Positions 12,301-22,519 of a stretch of 64,000 bases of DNA are shown here, piece after piece; the stretch's first letter is position 1, and each line of letters opens with the position of its first letter. Source of the stretch: Patiria miniata. Its lineage: Eukaryota; Echinodermata; Asteroidea; Valvatida; Asterinidae. Position numbers and translations under genes: made by a program. The stretch spans positions 17,225,405-17,289,404 of the forward strand of contig NW_024037056.1 of assembly GCF_015706575.1 (NCBI RefSeq), read 5' to 3'. The notes beneath the pieces are model-generated. The model saw nothing but the letters and a program-made list of their open reading frames with translations, searched no databases and was not told the DNA's origin.

Positions 12301-15300
12301 GTTGACTTATATTCCATGCCAGCAATGAAACCAGCCCTTAGTATTCTGGTCCAGAGTATTTAAGTAGACCAGTTAAACTGTAGTTCTACGTTCTACCAAG
12401 GACAATTCAAATTCACAGCTTTTGGTGGATATTTCTCACTGCTGGTGTTGTCTTGATTGTCTTGATTGCAGAGTATTCACATCTCAGCCTTGCCCGTGAG
12501 GAATATTCAACTATGACTACTCATAGCTTAAGATGATATTTCTCACTGCTAGTGTTGTCTTGATTGTCTTGATTGCAGAGTATTCACATCTCGGCCTTGC
12601 CCGTGAGGAATATTCAACTATGACTACTCATAGCTTAAGATGATATTTCTCACTGCTAGTGTTGTCTTGATTGTCTTGATTGCAGAGTATTCACATCTCA
12701 GCCTTGCCCGTGAGGAATATTCAACTATGACTACTCATAGCTTTTGATGGATATTTCTCACTGCTGATGTTGTCTTGATTGTCTTGATTGCAGAGTACCC
12801 ACATCTCGGCCTTGCCCGTGGAGTTACTGCTCTACATCTTCCGCTATGTGGTATCCAGTGACCTGGACCTGCGCTCCTTGGAGCTTCTATCCTCCGTCTG
12901 CCGTGGGTTCTACGTCTGCGCCAGGGACCCTTCTCTCTGGCACCGTGCATGCCTTGGGTAAATACACTTGTTTTACATTAATATTGAGTCATGCCGAACA
13001 GAAAAGAATTGGAGTAACCTTTACCTTAGGCCAAAAAAAAAAGTCTCCGGTTTCTGGTATGCGCGCGCGTCGCCGTAGCCATGCGCGTCGGCAAAATGAA
13101 AAAGTTTTTTTTTCAATGAAAGATGATGTCTCAAAACCGCCAAACTCACTGGTTTGACTGGAATCCTGCTGCTGCACAATTTTAACGTGTTTTTAGATTG
13201 GGTTATGATCGAGAATAAGCTTTATGTGGCCTCTCTGGACTCCCATATATTTGCACTAAGTTTAGTCGGGCACCATTTGCAGTCATCAGCCGACATTTGA
13301 AGCAAAAAAGTCAGGTAAAAAAAAAAAAGCCGCGTCGCTGCACCACTTTTTGGGCAAGCTCCATACCAGAAACCGGAGACTTTTTTTTGGCCTTACCAAC
13401 CTTACCTACTTGTTATTATTGACTTGAGATGGACTTCACTACATTAATGGCGTCGGCGTATTTGGTTTTGTCGTTTGCGCAGCGTGTTCGGCCGCTGTTG
13501 TCTGACAAAGGAGTATGCTACCTGGCGTCAGATGTTCCTGGAGAGGCCACACCCAAACTACAACGGCGTCTACATCAGCAGGAACGCCTACTTCAGGAAG
13601 GGGGAGGCTGACGATGACGGGCTGTACAGACCCTGGCACATGGTGGAGTACTACAGATACGTCAGGCTCTTCCCTGATGGTAAGTGGGCGGGGCAAACGG
13701 GGAAGGGGAGGGGCTTGATGGCATGCTAGGAAGGGGAGGGCCTCTACATAAACAGGAACGCCTACTTCAGGAAGGGGAGGCTGATGTTGATGAGCTGTAC
13801 AGACCCTAGGGAATATGGGAGGGATTTCACGGCATGCCAGGCTCTTTCCTGATGTAAGTGGGAGGGGCAAAGGAAGTAAAAAATGGAGGGTTTAATTGCA
13901 GACATCAGATGTTTAGGGGAGGGGCAAAGAGAAAAAGGGGAGGGGTTTCACTATAGATGTTTCAGGCTGTTCTCTGATGTAAGTGGGAGGGGCAAAGGGG
14001 AAATGGGAGGGTTTTCATATTGAGTAGCTCCTGTAAGTCGTGCTCTTCCAAGATGTAAGCAGGAAAAGGGGGGGGGAGAGAAAAGGGGAGGGGTTTACAT
14101 AGTGGAGTGCTACAGGTAAGTTGGGCCATTTTCTAATTGTAAGTGAGGTCTGGGAGGGGCAAAGAGACTGGGGGAGGGGCAAAGTTGAAGGGCGGATGAA
14201 AATCACCTTGTATTTGACTTGTAAGTTAATGTTTTTGTTTTATTTTGGCACTGCTTTTGTACATATACTTCCATTATTGTAAATGAATGATCTTTTTTGG
14301 TCAATGAGATCTTAGGCCCCCCCAAAAAAGTCTCCGGTTTCTGGTATGCGCGCGCTTTGCCGTAGCCATGCGCGTCGGCAAAATAAAAAAAGGTTTTTTT
14401 TTCAATAAAAGATGATGTCTCAAAACCGCCAAACGCACTGGTTTGACTGGAATCCTGCTGCTGCACAATTTTAATGTGTTTTTGGATGGGGTTATGATCG
14501 AGAATAAGCTTTATGTGGCCTCTCTGGACTCCCATATATTTGTACTAAGTTTAGTCGGGCACCATTTGCAGTCATCAGCCGACATTTGAGGCAAAAAAAA
14601 TCAGGTAAAAGAAGAAAAAAAAGCCGCGTCGCCGCACCACTTTTTGGGCAAGCTCCATACCAGAAACCGAAGACTTTTTTTTTGGGCCTTAACTTTATGT
14701 TTTTAAGCCCTTCATGGATGTCCTATTTCAGGCACCATGTTGATGTACAGCGCCCCAGAGGAGCCCAAGCTGATAGTGAGCAAGTTGCGGAACCAGACTA
14801 CATCTCTGCAGAGCGTGGTGGTTGGCAAATACCGGCTTGACGGTGACATGGTTCGTTGTAAAATTCTTGTTTTTCATAAAAATCCGTCCGTCATGTTGCG
14901 AATTATATTAAAATGGTCTCCCAGTGTATAAAAAATAGAATAACTAAGGGCAATGCAATCTTAAGAAACTCATCAGTCGTAAGATCCATTTCAGTGACTC
15001 TCACAAGTGATGTCATAGGTCACTTGATCTACTTTTCATTGGTACCCAGGTCACCGGTGTACTGCGGAGAGAGAACAACAAAGTGTACGACAACCATCTC
15101 CGTCGCTACATACGCTACAAGCGCAACATGAACGCCAAGATGGACACGGAACACATTTTTTACGTAGTGAGTTGAAAGTGCCTACGCAATACACCATTAT
15201 CATGTTGCGGCCATCTTGATTTTTTTCCCATTCAAATCAACGTAACCAAAGCGAGGCTGGATGGAAAAATAGTCTGGTGCCTTTTCGCACAAAAAATATT

Positions 15301-16274
15301 ATCATTCAGTGTTGTTATTGGATACAGGGAACATGACCGAAATGGCGGCATATGATAAAGGTCTATAGATGGCCAGCCTAATGCACTCTTTGTACCTATC
15401 ACACTGACTGACCCACTGACACGCATTCATTTTTGAGCCGGGCAGTGCTATCCTATAGGATTACCTGTCATGCCAATGTAATGCCAGTTCAGATGCACAC
15501 CCCTACTAGGCTTAGTGTGCAAGATGCATGCCAACATTTGAACTGCTCTTTCAAAATATTTTTGTTGCAGGAGTTCATCCTGCACGCGTGCGGCCACCGG
15601 CCAAACTTCAAGCTTGATTGGCGTTCGTACAGCTGTCATACACACCATAGGTAAGTCTGCACTGGATTTTTTGCTTTAAGAGAAGGAGGTCGCTTGGTGG
15701 AGAGGGGGGAATATTACAGCAGGATTCAGGATTAACCTCTCAATGAAAAAAATGGAAATTGTGCAAAAATTTTAAGAACACTTGCCTCATGCACACCAGT
15801 TAAAGTCATGTATAAGATCATTTGCATTTATCCCAAAAATAACCTACTGAATTACAATCAATAAGCTTACTTGGATTAAAGATCGTACTGGTACTAAACA
15901 CTCCGTGAAATTATTCCATCTGGCTTGCTGTCATTTAGAAGAAATCAAGAAATGTGGGTGATTTCCAATAATCAACTGACTGATTTCAGAAAATATAGAC
16001 TGCTATGGACGCACTTGTGTTTCGCCTCGGTGATCAAAATATCTGATCAGTATATCGTCATTTTGAGAGAACTCTATCCAGGGCTTGATAGCTTAGTGCT
16101 TGCACCACTTGAATAGCATTTCAGGGTCCTTGGTTCGAATCCTAGTTTACTGTCTGTACCCACAGGCCCACTGGAAGGACCACCGTGACCGATTTTGAAG
16201 TCGAGAAGAAATTCAAGCCGCTGATATTCTCCCGAGTCAAAAGCTACACCAAGACCTCGGAGAAACCACTGTAA
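9358..16274 (+). CDS. F-box only protein 9 (SCF ubiquitin-ligase receptor), N-terminus missing
   Basis: Eleven exons join in frame to 541 codons plus stop: 9358-9613, 10128-10411, 11121-11178, 11679-11796, 12132-12255, 12794-12957, 13483-13679, 14732-14850, 15050-15166, 15571-15650 and 16166-16274. Order: an acidic N-terminus with [16 protein letters not shown]; a Gln-rich linker; a TPR-like helix pair ([15 protein letters not shown] then [14 protein letters not shown]); the F-box ([17 protein letters not shown] to [14 protein letters not shown], about residues 282-333); then the C-terminal domain typical of FBXO9 ([54 protein letters not shown]). This matches vertebrate FBXO9, which recruits substrates to SKP1-CUL1. 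The start ATG was not found; the acceptor at 9357 is the least certain junction. The donor after 14850 (GTTCGT) is weak but keeps the frame. Introns hold two MITEs and tandem splice-junction copies. Confidence 0.93.
10461..10720 (+). repeat. Decamer minisatellite (TGTTACATTG)n
   Basis: About 26 tandem units of a 10-bp motif (CATTGTGTTA with TATTA, AGTTA and GCTA variants) lie in an FBXO9 intron, about 50 bp after the exon ending at 10411. Ten-bp units leave plus-strand frames open with a repeating [10 protein letters not shown] pattern, which is not coding evidence. The same motif in the opposite orientation recurs at 21.78 and 25.36 kb. Confidence 0.95.
12426..12793 (+). repeat. Tandem copies of the FBXO9 F-box-exon splice acceptor
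   Basis: Three 107-bp units precede the true acceptor. Each carries the same polypyrimidine stretch, a TTGATTGCAG acceptor and about 28 bp resembling the start of the F-box exon. Decoy exon starts fall at 12472, 12579 and 12686; the true one is at 12794 (spacing 107, 107, 108). After the copied segment each decoy departs from the exon and meets a TGA in the correct frame ([14 protein letters not shown] then stop), so use of a decoy with read-through would truncate the protein. Confidence 0.9.
13029..13392 (+). mobile_element. PIF/Harbinger-like MITE, copy 1
   Basis: A 364-bp non-coding element with inverted ends (GGCCAAAAAA then GTCTCCGGTTTCTGGT; the other end CCAGAAACCGGAGAC, T run, GGCC), flanked on both sides by TTA. 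A TTA target duplication and GG-starting ends fit PIF/Harbinger. It lies in the FBXO9 intron before exon 13483-13679 and is nearly identical to the copy after that exon. Confidence 0.8.
13680..14170 (+). repeat. Decayed tandem copies of an FBXO9 exon end and donor site
   Basis: Directly after the donor at 13680 the intron contains degraded copies of the preceding exon. 13740-13860 repeats a version of the [17 protein letters not shown] stretch, then CAGGCTCTTTCCTGATG and a GTAAGTGGGAGGGGC donor context. Shorter, more diverged donor-side copies follow near 13.97, 14.05 and 14.14 kb. The copied exon pieces are frameshifted and carry stops, so I regard them as intronic debris of a local duplication. 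Confidence 0.75.
14315..14688 (+). mobile_element. PIF/Harbinger-like MITE, copy 2
   Basis: Same element as at 13029, in the same orientation, with the same internal sequence and TTA on both flanks. Together the two copies bracket one FBXO9 exon (13483-13679). Confidence 0.8.
16082..16154 (+). other. tRNA-like relic (Ala-type, probably a SINE head)
   Basis: An A box (TAGCTTAGTGC) and a perfect B box (GGTTCGAATCC) are 43 bp apart, as in a tRNA. The anticodon-loop position reads ATAGCAT (AGC, Ala), but the anticodon stem is poor and the acceptor stem does not pair, so it is not a working tRNA. It lies in the last FBXO9 intron, just upstream of the final acceptor. Confidence 0.4.
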
Positions 16275-16770
16275 ATCCTCGCTGCTGATTGGTCAGTTAA
16301 AAGCAACACCCCACACAAGCTTTGAATGATCAATGCTGATTGGTCAATCAAAAGGAAAACCCCTTACAAGCCTGCATCCTCACTGCTGATTGGTCAGTTA
16401 AAAGGCAGACCCCCATTAAGCTTTGCATTCCCGCTGCTTATTGGTTAAAAAACAATTGAGACCACAACAAAGCCTTGGATCATCATTGCCGATTGGTCAA
16501 TTAAAGCAAGACCCACGCCAAGCTTTGCATCCTCACTGCCGATTGGTCAGTTAAAAGCCACACCCCAAATAAACTTTGCAGGATCAATGCTGATTGGTCA
16601 ATCAAAAGGAAAACCCCTAACAAACTTTGTATCCTCATTGCTGATTGGTCATTAAAAAAACAGACCCCACCAAATTTTGCATCCTGGCTGCCGATTGGTC
16701 AATTAATAGGGAGACCCCAATCACGTTTTGAACCCTGACTGCTGATTGGTCAATGCCTTAGCAACAAATT
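16275..16770 (+). repeat. ~51-bp minisatellite in the FBXO9 3' UTR
   Basis: About ten diverged units, each with a CTGATTGGTCAATTAAAAG core followed by an ACCCC block and AAGCTTTGCATCCTCA, begin immediately after the stop codon. Each core contains ATTGG, the reverse complement of a CCAAT box. Confidence 0.85.
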
Positions 16771-18949
16771 AGTTCAGACCTGCTTGGTTGAGACCATAGC
16801 AACCAATTGTGTTAAAAATGTATCATTGTTTTTACTGAGTGATTTGGTATCCTTTTTGTGTTTTTTTTTTAAATCATGCGCATTATCAACAAAAAAAGAG
16901 GAAAACATATACATTTAGATATTATAGTGAAGACAAACAGCAATTATTCTTTTAAGTTCACTTTTTAGCAGTATAAAAGAAAAGTCAAGTTACTGAACTT
17001 TATGTAACTCATGCATATTCATATCATGACAATTTATACGTGAACAAATGGATAACATATCCAAATTTTTTTTGCCATGGCGTACTAAGCAATGTACAAA
17101 CAACTCATAATCATGTAAATACTTGACAAATGCATTAAGCAGTCTTGAAATTTCGCTATACATTTACACAGAATTTGCTCAGTTTTGAAGGCAATATAAG
17201 CACAAAGGGTTTGTGAAATTGGTCTAAAAGTGCACTGTACTCTTTGAGCACGGTGTCCATTATTTTTCTATTTTTTGGGGGGGGGGGAGTTCAGGAACAG
17301 AACCACCGAAGAGAAACAAATCTTCATCGGTTTGAAATCTTTATTTTAACATTTTTATTTTATTTTTAATGCCATATCAAGGACTGGAGTTTCTGAATCT
17401 AAAAATGTTGCTTACGAGGTGTTATATCAAGTGATGTATTCGCAAGTTCAAATTCATTGCAGTTTTACATGCTATCTACCTGTGCACATAATCAAGAAAA
17501 CCTTATACAGGTTTCAGATCGTACTCTGTTTCTGATGTTCTTAATTCCGAGAGAGAAAAAGTTGTGTAGTTTGGGGCAGAAACTTGCCCATCTGACTTCA
17601 ACGTAGTAAGTTAACGGTTTATTAGCAAATTGTATTTTATTCAGGATGTTTAGTTTGTGCAGCTTTGGGGAAACTAACTTAAAGGGTTAAGCATTGGACT
17701 AACGAACAGTTTTCATTATTGGATGGCTGTCTTTATTTAATTTTTAAATTGATTTTGGTTGCAATGACGGGCCGAATTTTATGCACATTGCAAACATCTT
17801 GGCTGTGAAGCTGTTTGGTTGGTAACGAAATTTGTGTTTTTGGCTTTTCCGCAAACTGCGGAAAAGCCTTTGTTTTTTAAATTTCTTTTGTGTTTATTTT
17901 AGACATAAATGCCATGCTGTAGAAGCATTTTAATCAGAACTACGCACCACATCTGTAATTGACAGTTACGCTTACACCCTGTATAGGATGTGATCTGCAG
18001 TTCCTAAACTAAACGGTGTGAACACTATGTCTTGACAGTGTCTTTCTGGCAAAACTGAACTATTCAGCCCACTGCATATGTATAGCAATGTAAATATTTC
18101 TAATTGAGAAAATGTTCATTCATTCAGTTCTTTTGCTCCAAGTAACTTTGTTAAAGTCTTCTTTCAACAGTTTAAAAAAATGCTCACTATTGTACATTAT
18201 CTTTGTGCATATGTACTTCATGCATTACTTGGCAGAATTTTGACAGTTATCAGTTAATTAACTGTAATCTTTACTCCTTGCTAGCGAGGGTAGATTTATG
18301 TTCATGTATATGTAGTTACATCATGCAATTGTACATTGATAAAGACAAGAAAAAAGTTTGAAATGCATGTAGATCGATGTGGTAACTGGAATTTCACTGT
18401 TAGCATGTTGAATAAATATGATTATTTTTATGAAATATGTTCAATTTCTTTGAGAATCCCATTTTCTGGTGATGTTTTTGCCCACTTTTTTCCCCAACTA
18501 TTTCTTATAGAGTGTAAAAGGTCAGATCTACAAAAAATTAGACCTACACATATTTGATTTCAGAATTATTATTTCAAAAATCACTAGAAAGACTACGGCA
18601 CAGTTCACAATTTTAAAGTTTGAAATCCTTTTAAACATGATGAATACAAACAGTGGCATATGCAAGATTTTGCAGGGGGGGGGGGACTCTGTGCTAAAAT
18701 GTGGCCAAGGTTTCTAACTTGGTCAGCCATTAAAAATAAAGGGGGGGGGGATTGGAATCTGGTACCTGGGGACCTGACCATTGATGTCGGGGGGAATTAA
18801 TTTTTTATTTATTTTTTATATAAACAGAATCTGGTTCTGCATGTTTTTCTAGGTTGGATGGGATAACCGGAAACGCAGGTAAAAAGGCGACATATCACAT
18901 ATTCACGATGGAAACTCCATCACACAATGTTCAAATGAGGTGCAGTTAC
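16771..18949. other. FBXO9 3' UTR and short spacer to CCDC127
   Basis: No coding frame is supported. The first part is probably the rest of the FBXO9 3' UTR. The part after about 18.57 kb shows weak similarity to the 3' flanks of the CCDC127 copies (22.32 and 25.89 kb), so it belongs to the 3' side of CCDC127 copy 1. Confidence 0.5.
18411..18416 (+). terminator. Candidate poly(A) signal of FBXO9
   Basis: AATAAA lies about 2.1 kb after the FBXO9 stop, ahead of the CCDC127 cluster transcribed from the other strand. It is the most plausible plus-strand signal before that cluster, but no cleavage site can be proven. Confidence 0.4.
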
Positions 18950-20125
18950 TCAATGGGTGAATGTTTCATCGATTGATTTCATTCTAGAAGCCACTTCCTT
19001 GTATTTAAGAAGCTGGGCCTGGGTCTTCCAGAAATCAAGGTACACCCACATCAGGCAGCCGTTGGTCTCTGGACCACAGGTCTTGTCGTTCTGAAAAATG
19101 TCCTGCATACCCTTGTTTAAGCCCAGCTCTTTGTCGTACGGCTTGGCGTAAGTCATGCGCTTGAGTTTCTCTTCGATCTTCCAGCGGTTCCTCCGGGATC
19201 GCAAGCTGCTGCAGTAGATGTCTTGCCGCTGTTTCAGTAACGGGCGGAGTTCCTCAAGATCTTTCAGGATCTTCTCTGTCGATTCTTCTTCCTCTTTCAG
19301 GATGGCCTCTTCCAGAAGTTGACGCCGTTTGATGGTCGTAATGCCCAAGTTGCCTTCGTAGACGTCCCGTTTCTTCATCAGGACTTCCATCTCTGCTTGC
19401 AGGGATTCCATGTTCTCCTTCAGGTCGTCAACTTGCTGCTTCTCCTTACGGAGTTCGCTCAGCTGGACGCTGATGCGCCGCTGGGCCAGCCAACCTGCAC
19501 AAGGTGAAATTAGAAAGAACTTGTGAAAAACAACGCCTTTTAAAAATATGCTTTTTGTCATTAACAAACTTGTCACATACTATTGAATATAGTGAGTTTG
19601 CACAGATGATTAAATGCAGCTCCCCAGGAATTTACGCGGAAAGATTTCCATATACGAAGTTCACTCAACACCCTGTGTACAAACCCTATGAGATTGGACT
19701 GAAAAATTCTAAGTAATTTCTAAGAAAATGCTTGTATTTTCTCACTGCTCAAATTGACTTTGATGACATGAAAGTGCTATCTGGGGGCTTGTTAGTCAAT
19801 ACAGAGGAAAAGTAGTGAACTTCGTATATGGAAATCTTTCCATTTTCGCTGCGATCCTTCCCGAATCCTCCAAAATCCACCACTGTACATGTGATTGTGA
19901 AGTCTTAAACCCAATGGCACACTCTTTGTAAGTACTACCAAGTTTCAAGAGGCATCAAGCCCCATGTAAATTAGCAACAGTGGCTGTTACATTGAAGAAT
20001 AACATACCCACAAACACACTTGATGCTGGCAACAAGACTGGTACAATCAACTGAGTGGCGATGCGGCTCAGCTTCTTTACAAATGGTTCTTCAGTCGGTG
20101 GGAAGTTCAGATCATTGGACTCCAT
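18950..20125 (-). CDS. CCDC127-like coiled-coil protein, copy 1
   Basis: Two exons, 20125-20008 and 19494-18950, joined by a GT-AG intron in phase 1, encode 220 residues. Residues 1-22 are polar (MESNDLNFPP then PFVKKLSRI). A hydrophobic segment (about 25-42, LIVPVLLPASSVFVGWL) is followed by AQRR and a coiled coil (about 45-135, rich in Glu/Lys/Leu). The C-terminal part carries LKQRQDIYCS, GMQDIFQNDKTCG and NGCLMWVYLDFWK, which match the conserved end of vertebrate CCDC127 (RQNIYCS, IFQHDTYCG, NGRLMWLYLKYWE). The family has one N-terminal membrane segment and a coiled coil; its biochemical role is poorly known. In vertebrates CCDC127 lies next to SDHA, as here. The start is the ATG closest to the membrane segment and is shared by copy 2. 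The intron holds a MITE. Confidence 0.9.
19638..19841. mobile_element. MITE with 28-bp perfect terminal inverted repeats, copy 1
   Basis: A 204-bp element: GGAAAGATTTCCATATACG at one end and its exact complement (CGTATATGGAAATCTTTCC) at the other, with inverted ends 28 bp long. Flanking ATTTACGC and ATTTTCGC look like an 8-bp target duplication with one mismatch. An 8-9 bp duplication fits hAT- or Mutator-type elements. It lies in the CCDC127 copy 1 intron. Confidence 0.85.
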
Positions 20126-20509
20126 GGTTACAGAGCAGAGGAAGTCTTTGTCTCACTAAACCTGGATGACAAGGATTAAAATTCGTCTGGGATGAATTCA
20201 AGGTTTGTTTGACATTTTCACTTGTCTTAGGGCCGGGTCTCCATAATTATTAAACATTTTTCAAAAGCGTACAAAACATGAATCTTTTTGGCAGAACCCC
20301 CTGCCCCCTACATTAAAAAATGTTGATTTTCAAAGATATCCTGCAACAGATTCTCAGTCCCAGATTCCTTCTAATGAAGAGGAAAAAAGCTAGCAACACT
20401 GTTTCCAATGAAAAATACATTAAAAATAACAATAACATGTTATTGCCCCTATGATCAATTGTGTACTACAGTGCACTACTATTTTTGTACTAATCGCAAA
20501 TTCAACTCG

Positions 20510-21420
20510 CATGAACAAAAATAAAGCACTCATTGTGGAGACGATAACTCAAGTTAGTCAAGAAAAACACACTGCGGCAATTGAATAGAAATTGCGTCCA
20601 ATAATTGGTCGTGATATACAACACAAACCTTTTGAAAGTCGAAGAAAACCGTTGAAGAACAAAATTAATGCCAATTTTTTTTTTTTTTACAAAGTTACAG
20701 TGTTTTTACTATTAACTGTAAGTCCACTTCCGTACATTTTACCAACATTGATTTCTTCCAAAAGAGGGCGCGCTACACAAATACTGGTACTTTCTGTCAA
20801 CGCGGAGCCGCCCAAACGAAGTCGGCTTTACGTGAAAAATAAAACACACTTTGTGGAGACGATAACTCAGGAAAAACACATTGCACTGAATTGAAATTTC
20901 GTCCAACAATTGTTTGGGATATAGGACACAAAACGTTTGAAAATCGGCGAGAACCCTTCAAGAATAAATTTAATATGATTTAAAGAAAAACAGTGTACTA
21001 AGCGCGAATTGAACAAAAATAAAGCACTCTTTATGGAGACGATAACTAAAAAAAAAACACATTACACTGAACTGATTGAAATTTCGTCCAATAATTGTTC
21101 GGGACTGACACAAAACTATTAAAAATAGACGAAAACCCTTGAAGAATAAATTTAATATGATTTAAATAAATACAGAGTACTAATCGCGAAAAATTCAATC
21201 CAAATTCAACTCACTTTTAATTGAACAAAAATAAAGCACCCTTTGTGCCAGGAGACGATAACTCAAGAAAAATACCGGTACTGCATTGAATTGAAATTGC
21301 GTCCAATAATTGGTCGTGATATGCGAACACAAACCTTTTGAAAGTCAACAGAAACCGTTGAATTAGAACCATCAAACCCTCTGCTGATTTATTATGTTGT
21401 TGATTTTTCATTTCCCCTAA
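20510..21420. repeat. ~200-bp degenerate tandem repeat upstream of CCDC127 copy 1
   Basis: Four units begin near 20.52, 20.84, 21.02 and 21.23 kb. Each carries AAATAAAGCACTCTTTGTGG, GAGACGATAACTCAAGAAAA, AAATTGCGTCCAATAATTGG and ACAAACCTTTTGAAAGTC in order. The same family lies upstream of copies 2 and 3, so it was part of the ancestral duplicated unit. Confidence 0.8.
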
Positions 21421-21779
21421 TCAATTAAAAAATATTTTGGCAATGACGTTTTTGAAATAAGCCCCGTATGACCCATACTAAGATCTGAAGACGTGTATAA
21501 GCTTTGGCACCCACACACACGACACAATTGTTTTCAAAAACAATGAAATTAAACAGGCTGAATTTCAGTAAACCTAGTTATTTATTGCAGTTTAATTCAT
21601 TTCAAATTTCAATTTAACTACAAAGCAAAATAAAATATTTCTAAATTACTGACTTCTATTTTTGTGTAGTTCACATTAATTTTTACGTACATTTACATAC
21701 AAAAATACTTGCCCTGCCTATTACTCACTGTACTGCCCAAAAACTCTATGGTTTTGTTGATTCTTCAGTGAATAATTAC

Positions 21780-21963
21780 AATGTAATGCAATGTAACACC
21801 ATGTAACACAATGTAATACAATGTAGTACAATGTAATGCAATGTAATTCAATGTAATACAATGTAATATAATGTAACACAATGTAATGCAATGTAACACA
21901 ATGTTATACAATGTAATACAATGTAATGCAATGTATTACAATGTAACACAATGTAATACAATG
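21780..21963 (-). repeat. Decamer minisatellite (AATGTAACAC)n, copy 1 flank
   Basis: Eighteen 10-bp units, the reverse complement of the motif in the FBXO9 intron at 10.46 kb. The duplicate array at 25.36 kb has 16 units. Confidence 0.92.
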
Positions 21964-22519
21964 AAGTCCAGGCCTAATGTGTTAATTTAATTCGTCGCCT
22001 TACAAAATTAAAGCCCAATTTAACAATTCTTTACTAAATTATCAACATTTAATTTCTCTTATGTCAACTGAAATAAACTTAAACAAAATTATTACCAATA
22101 AAAAGCTACATGTAACTTCTTACAATGCTACAGTTGCCAATTCAATTCAATTTCATTTTCAATTCAATTTATTTATTAACCATCATGAATACAAAAATAA
22201 ATTCTACATCCTGTGTGTTAAAAACACTGAAACATACCTTAAAATTACATGATAATATAAACAAAGTTGAAAGACAAAAAAACCACCACCATTCACAACC
22301 CCAATACACATAATTGAGACTTGTTTTATTTCAGAATTTTTCAAAATGTACTAGAAAGAGCACGCCGCATAATTACTAATCTAGCTATGCTCGGTTTAAA
22401 ATCATTAGAAAAACAATGCGTGATGAATATGTATGGAGGATTTTGCTTTGAATAAAACCGAGTAAATTAGGCCGGTAGAAGGCAAAACTTCATCACACAA
22501 TGTTCAAATGAGCTGCAGT

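Larger units (their letters stand above)
20126..22519. other. Upstream region of CCDC127 copy 1 / 3' flank of copy 2
   Basis: No coding exon is supported. The stretch next to the gene would contain its promoter. It then passes through four units of a ~200-bp repeat, an AT-rich spacer and a decamer minisatellite. The last ~500 bp are the 3' flank of copy 2; a minus-strand AATAAA lies near 22.33 kb. The whole segment is repeated almost unchanged at 23.7-26.08 kb. Confidence 0.6.
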
